Source: Capillidium heterosporum (Eukaryota; Entomophthoromycota; Entomophthoromycetes; Entomophthorales; Capillidiaceae). Taken from it: DNA of 64,000 nucleotides. Numbering within the stretch: position 1 is the stretch's first letter; every line of letters begins with the position of its first letter. The notes below the pieces were generated by a model that saw only the letters and a list, made by a program, of their open reading frames with translations, made no database searches and was not told where the DNA came from. The stretch covers positions 1,054,001 to 1,118,000 of the forward strand of contig WBMQ01000013.1 of assembly GCA_016630905.1 (NCBI GenBank), given 5' to 3'. The translations under genes and the position numbers were made by a program. Shown here in pieces: positions 60,601 to 64,000 of this stretch.

Positions 60601-61373
60601 TTCTTTAGATACCTGGATAGTATTATTGGATTGATTTTTGGGAAAATGATACTGAAAAACTACTAATTCTAAAGTAGCAAATTCGAGTCAATCAATTTCA
60701 AATCAATATATTGGAAACGGTGATGAGTAAGCAACTAAAGACAAAAACAAAAGGAATGGGTGATAAAAGCATATAGTTCACGAAGATTTGAGGATATTAA
60801 GATAGGTAATACTTTTTACCTAAAAATGAAGGTATAAAAACTAAGGCCTTATATGTTAGTGAATTTATCGAGCTTTTGTATACTTTCAATTAAATTTGAT
60901 GTTTATATCATTTAGAATGTTTTATGGGAAAAATAGCCTCCCATATCGTTAAAGAACTATAGCATTGTTCCAATATCAGAGAGCACTCATAACAGTTATC
61001 GGATAGATTTGACTGTTTTTATATTCCAGAAAACAGTGTTATAATTCCCAATACCTAATAATATATATTGTGTCGCTTTTTACACAATATTCTTAAATAA
61101 TATCATTACCTTATTTTAACCAATGAAGTGTTCTGAAAGATATACTGTTTAACTTTAATTCGTTTAAAGAGGTTTTAGAAAAGCAGAACAATTCATCTGA
61201 GTGATTTGGCATTTTGGAAATAAAGTGTAAAGTAAATGTTGTCAAAGCTTTGTATAGGAATTTTAATATTCGGCTACATTTATGCCTTAAGATGGATTTG
61301 AAAATATATGCAAATGTTTTAATAAAGATAGGCTTTGGATTATGGCTTATATAGTATCTATAGAATGCTAAAT
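57692..61373. other. Long gene-free region between the paralogous zinc-finger genes
   Basis: About 3.7 kb, the largest gap in the window. It is AT-rich, with TATATA runs near 58,670-58,760 and 58,960. I find no ORF with recognisable motifs. It probably holds the long regulatory region of the 57-kb gene and the 3' flank of the 61-kb gene; a non-coding transcript cannot be excluded. Confidence 0.5.
57732..57750 (-). promoter_or_regulatory. Paired TATA boxes of the 57-kb zinc-finger gene
   Basis: Two TATATAAG octamers on the minus strand (57732-57739 and 57743-57750), 40-60 bp before the ATG. The doubled box is unusual and suggests a strong or regulated promoter. Confidence 0.5.
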
Positions 61374-62132
61374 CTATATACATCCAGTACGTGTTATATC
61401 GTGACAGTCCTTCAACTTTCGTGTACCTTCCTTGATGTTGCTTTTTTTGTGAAGCGAATCTTTCAAGTAGTTGGGGCCATACATCAATTTGTGAGCTTTG
61501 GTACACTTCTTTGTGGTCAGATGTCTATCGAATATATCCTTTCTATAGAACCCCATCTTGCAAGGTTGACAGTGATAGGCCCTAACTATGGAGTGGGTTC
61601 CTCGGTGTCGCTTGAGGACGTACTTGCGATCAAAGAGTTTGTGGCATACGTCGCATTCAAAAATCAAAGGTAGTTTACCTTTTTTGCCTTTACCCTGGTA
61701 GTTAGGGAAACTGAAGCTTGAGTTGGAATTGTGGGGTGTACTGCCATTAAGAGGTACGATATCAGTGTTGGAAAGTACAACAGGGGATTCTCGGAAACAG
61801 GGTAGTATCTGAGAGTAACCTTTGTCAAAGGGGTAGTCAAAACTGGTCCAATTAGGCTGCAGGCTATTTAACATTGGCCATGAGGTGGACAGCTCGTTGG
61901 AACCGGTATAGCCTTGGTCGACGTATTCTCCTATATAGCCGAACTCCGATTTGATTGGCGAAAGGTCGATTGGAGACAAGTACAACCCCATCAAGCTAGC
62001 ATCTATCCCACTTGCGAATGGAGAGCTGTCGTAGCCGGCTGGATCTTCATGAATATGCGAGAATGAGTCACCCCAGAAGTTTAAAGTACTCGTTTGGCAG
62101 GTTAGGTAGTCTTCTTTTAAAATGTTTTCCAT
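61374..62132 (-). CDS. C2H2/C2HC zinc-finger regulator, paralog of the 57-kb gene
   Basis: A single-exon protein of 252 residues starting MENILKEDYLTCQTSTLNFW at 62132. The first 150 residues are acidic and rich in Ser, Pro and aromatic residues (IDLSPIKSEFGYIGEYVDQG), like an activation domain. A basic linker (GKGKKGKLP) precedes two fingers: FECDVCHKLFDRKYVLKRHR and CQPCKMGFYRKDIFDRHLTT followed by KKC. The second has the same C-x2-C-x12-H-x5-C form as in the 57-kb gene, and the helix YRKDIFDRHL is identical. The C-terminus is basic and short. Unlike its paralog, the frame is intact. A TATATATAA box (62175-62183) lies about 45 bp upstream. Confidence 0.85.
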   Translation of the reverse strand: MENILKEDYLTCQTSTLNFWGDSFSHIHEDPAGYDSSPFASGIDASLMGLYLSPIDLSPIKSEFGYIGEYVDQGYTGSNELSTSWPMLNSLQPNWTSFDYPFDKGYSQILPCFRESPVVLSNTDIVPLNGSTPHNSNSSFSFPNYQGKGKKGKLPLIFECDVCHKLFDRKYVLKRHRGTHSIVRAYHCQPCKMGFYRKDIFDRHLTTKKCTKAHKLMYGPNYLKDSLHKKSNIKEGTRKLKDCHDITRTGCI

Positions 62133-62174
62133 CTTCAGGTTTTTTCGTTCTTTGTTTGAAGATCTTCTGTCTAG

Positions 62175-62183
62175 TTATATATA
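62175..62183 (-). promoter_or_regulatory. TATA box of the 61-kb zinc-finger gene
   Basis: TATATATAA on the minus strand about 45 bp upstream of the ATG at 62132. Position and consensus only. Confidence 0.45.
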
Positions 62184-63169
62184 GTGCTAGAACTTTAAAT
62201 CTAATGAGACTAGCTAAAGTAGTTTAAAATTTTGGAGCGAATTAAGCTAAAAAACCCATTATGCCGTTTAACTCCAATAGTTTATTTTAGCACGCAAAGC
62301 TGTTTGTAAGGCGAACTGCAGAACTCAATATACTTTTAATAGAGGGTGAGTGGTGGGAATAAAGGTGACGGGACGAAGCTAAATAATATATTAGCATAAG
62401 CAGGTTGGTATTTCCAAAGAGCTGGAAATAAAATAGTTACGGTGGTATGGAACCTAACGAAATGCTAAGATAACGTGTAAAGTATAGTTTTGTTGATACG
62501 TGAAGGGATTAGTATACTACTTGCCTTATATGTCAATAATACTAAATATAATCCAATCTAATATATTAGTACTTTTGTGATAGTAAATCGCCTTCCCATG
62601 CTTTTGAAGGCTTAAAAGATAAAGCACCTGGGGATCGCATTGTATGCTGTCCTATTTTTAATATGTATTTATTTCAATTAGTAACTATATTTCTATTTAA
62701 TTGACTATATTGTAATTTAATAAAAAGTTTTGTTTTCCCGTAAACATAATAGAGTAAGGAATGCAACATATAGTTAAAATATCAAATGCATTAAATGCTA
62801 TTCCTTAAAATAGGTGTAAAATATTTACTATCAATAGTTTTATATGAAGCTATAGTATAATAAAGCAAATACATATCCCTAGTAATATGGATTGATTAGG
62901 CTATATGGCTCTCAAATTAAATACATGTAAAAGGAATTCAGCTTAACAAAGGTAGTTGTTCAGTAGAGATTTGTAAGCTTATATGAGCATTCCAGCCAGC
63001 TCTGTAGCAACCATTTGCTTTGCATTCAAGCCAACGAAATGTTTGCAGCTTGTAGAAAAGATTAGAAAATTTTAACTAAGTTTTAGTTCAATATAGCCAA
63101 ATGCTTGATGTTCTGGTAGGTTTTAGAGTTATTTGTTTTCAACCACTAAACTCTTAATTCGATAATCTT

Positions 63170-63600
63170 TAACTTGAACTATCAGTTCACCCCTAATCAA
63201 AATAAATATTCCAATCTGTTAAAGATAGCTGGAGATAATTTAGCAGAAATAGCTTACCCATAAAGTGGACACACATTAAACCGGAAGCCTCGGATGGCCA
63301 GTTTCAGATTTCTCGGAACGGATAGCTAACTATTGAAGAGCCAGCTATCAGCTCGTCCTTCTTTTTCTGGACATTTAACGAAGCACTTAAATATCGAATG
63401 ACTGGTCCCAGGTTGATAAAAGAGGATGTTTTAGCTTTGAGGGTCTAACTCACAATCTTCCTTTCTCTTTCTAGACGTTTAACGAAGTGTTAAATCTAAA
63501 ATGGCCGGTTCCGGATTGCTAGGAGTGAGAAACGGCTTTGAAGGTTTAGCTACCAGTGCTTCCTTCTTTATAGACTGTTTAAGGAGGCATCTGGAACGCA
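63170..63600. repeat. Degenerate ~100-bp tandem repeat, about four units
   Basis: A motif like GACATTTAACGAAG recurs at about 63,267 (diverged), 63,370, 63,474 and 63,573 (diverged), spaced 103, 104 and 99 bp. Upstream of it the units share a pyrimidine tract (CTTCTTTTTCTG, CTTTCTCTTTCTA, CTTCTTTATA). Two units also share GGCCAGTTTC/GGCCGGTTCC followed by GGATTGCT-like text and a TAGCTA..CAG block. The spacing is more regular than the sequence, so the array is old. No coding frame runs through it. This part is less AT-rich than its flanks. Confidence 0.5.
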
Positions 63601-64000
63601 TTCATTCCATCGGTGTTTTTTGTTAGTACTAAATCCTCTAATTTTAAAACATTATTATTCATCTATATAGAATTTGTATCATACTTTGGAGTATAAACAT
63701 TTTAAGAGTAATTAGTTTCAACTAGATAGAATAAATAAGGCTTGCCTCTGATTGTAGTGAGATTTTTGGTTTTAAAATGGTTTTTCAAGTTATATCCAAC
63801 TATACCTTAGGATAAACATTCTTCACTCAACTGCACCTTGTGATGCAAAAGAAAATTGTAGCCGCTGCTGAAATCCAATTTAGAGAGGAATTGATATTTA
63901 ATAGTGTTATATATACCAATATTTTAGTCGTACCATCTAGTTTTAGTTAAAAATCTGAATTATATATATATTGCACATATTTTTTAATTTTTCGGCATGT

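Larger units (their letters stand above)
62133..64000. other. Gene-free right end
   Basis: About 1.9 kb, AT-rich, without credible ORFs. It begins with the promoter of the 61-kb gene and contains a degenerate tandem repeat (about 63,170-63,600). The end may be the flank of a gene outside the window. Confidence 0.5.

Noticed and set aside
61111-61506. 131-codon minus-strand ORF overlapping the 61-kb zinc-finger gene
   Set aside because: It is an out-of-frame shadow of the zinc-finger exon extended into AT-rich 3' flank.

Overview
The window is nuclear DNA of a fungus. It encodes conserved eukaryotic housekeeping proteins: HMG-CoA reductase, SMC6, a Far11/STRIP protein, BFR1, EAPP, COQ5, XAP5/FAM50, a gamma-tubulin complex component, SRP19, OST48/WBP1, a ceramide synthase and a Pumilio protein. 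Most genes are split by short GT-AG introns, usually 35-60 nt. These often carry CTAAC or CTAAT a few bases before a TAG acceptor. AT-rich gaps separate the genes. The mix (BFR1 and Far11/STRIP beside EAPP, XAP5, a CPVL-like carboxypeptidase, a claudin-like four-span protein and an MLKL-like pseudokinase) fits an early-diverging, zygomycete-type lineage better than a budding yeast. I cannot fix the lineage from sequence alone.

Layout. 0-13 kb: HMG-CoA reductase (+, one exon), SMC6 (-, many exons), Far11/STRIP (+, many exons). 13-23 kb: BFR1 (+), a two-finger C2H2 regulator (+), EAPP (-), a small single-span membrane protein (-) divergent from COQ5 (+), and XAP5 (-) convergent with COQ5. 23-34 kb: a GCP-family protein (-) divergent from SRP19 (+), then OST48/WBP1 (+) and a CPVL-like serine carboxypeptidase (+). 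35-46.5 kb: a small Asn/Ser-rich protein (-), a LAG1-type ceramide synthase (+), a CENP-B/Psq-type DNA-binding protein (-), and a pseudokinase with MLKL-like layout (-). 48-64 kb: a Pumilio protein (+), a four-span membrane protein (-), a type II membrane protein with a beta-rich ectodomain (+), two paralogous zinc-finger genes (-), and a degenerate ~100-bp tandem repeat near the right end.

Themes. Several genes serve the secretory and lipid pathways (HMG-CoA reductase, WBP1, SRP19, ceramide synthase, carboxypeptidase, BFR1), but they are scattered and do not form a cluster. Four putative DNA-binding regulators (16.5, 40.2, 56.9 and 61.4 kb) have large gene-free upstream stretches and TATA-like boxes 40-120 bp before their starts, as expected for regulated genes. 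The points most worth a second look are the MLKL-like pseudokinase, a set of very small introns (22-29 nt), a one-base frame break in XAP5, a frame switch in the 57-kb zinc-finger gene, and the two zinc-finger paralogs with an unusual C2HC second finger. I saw no viral or retroelement remnants, tRNA or rRNA genes, or CRISPR arrays.
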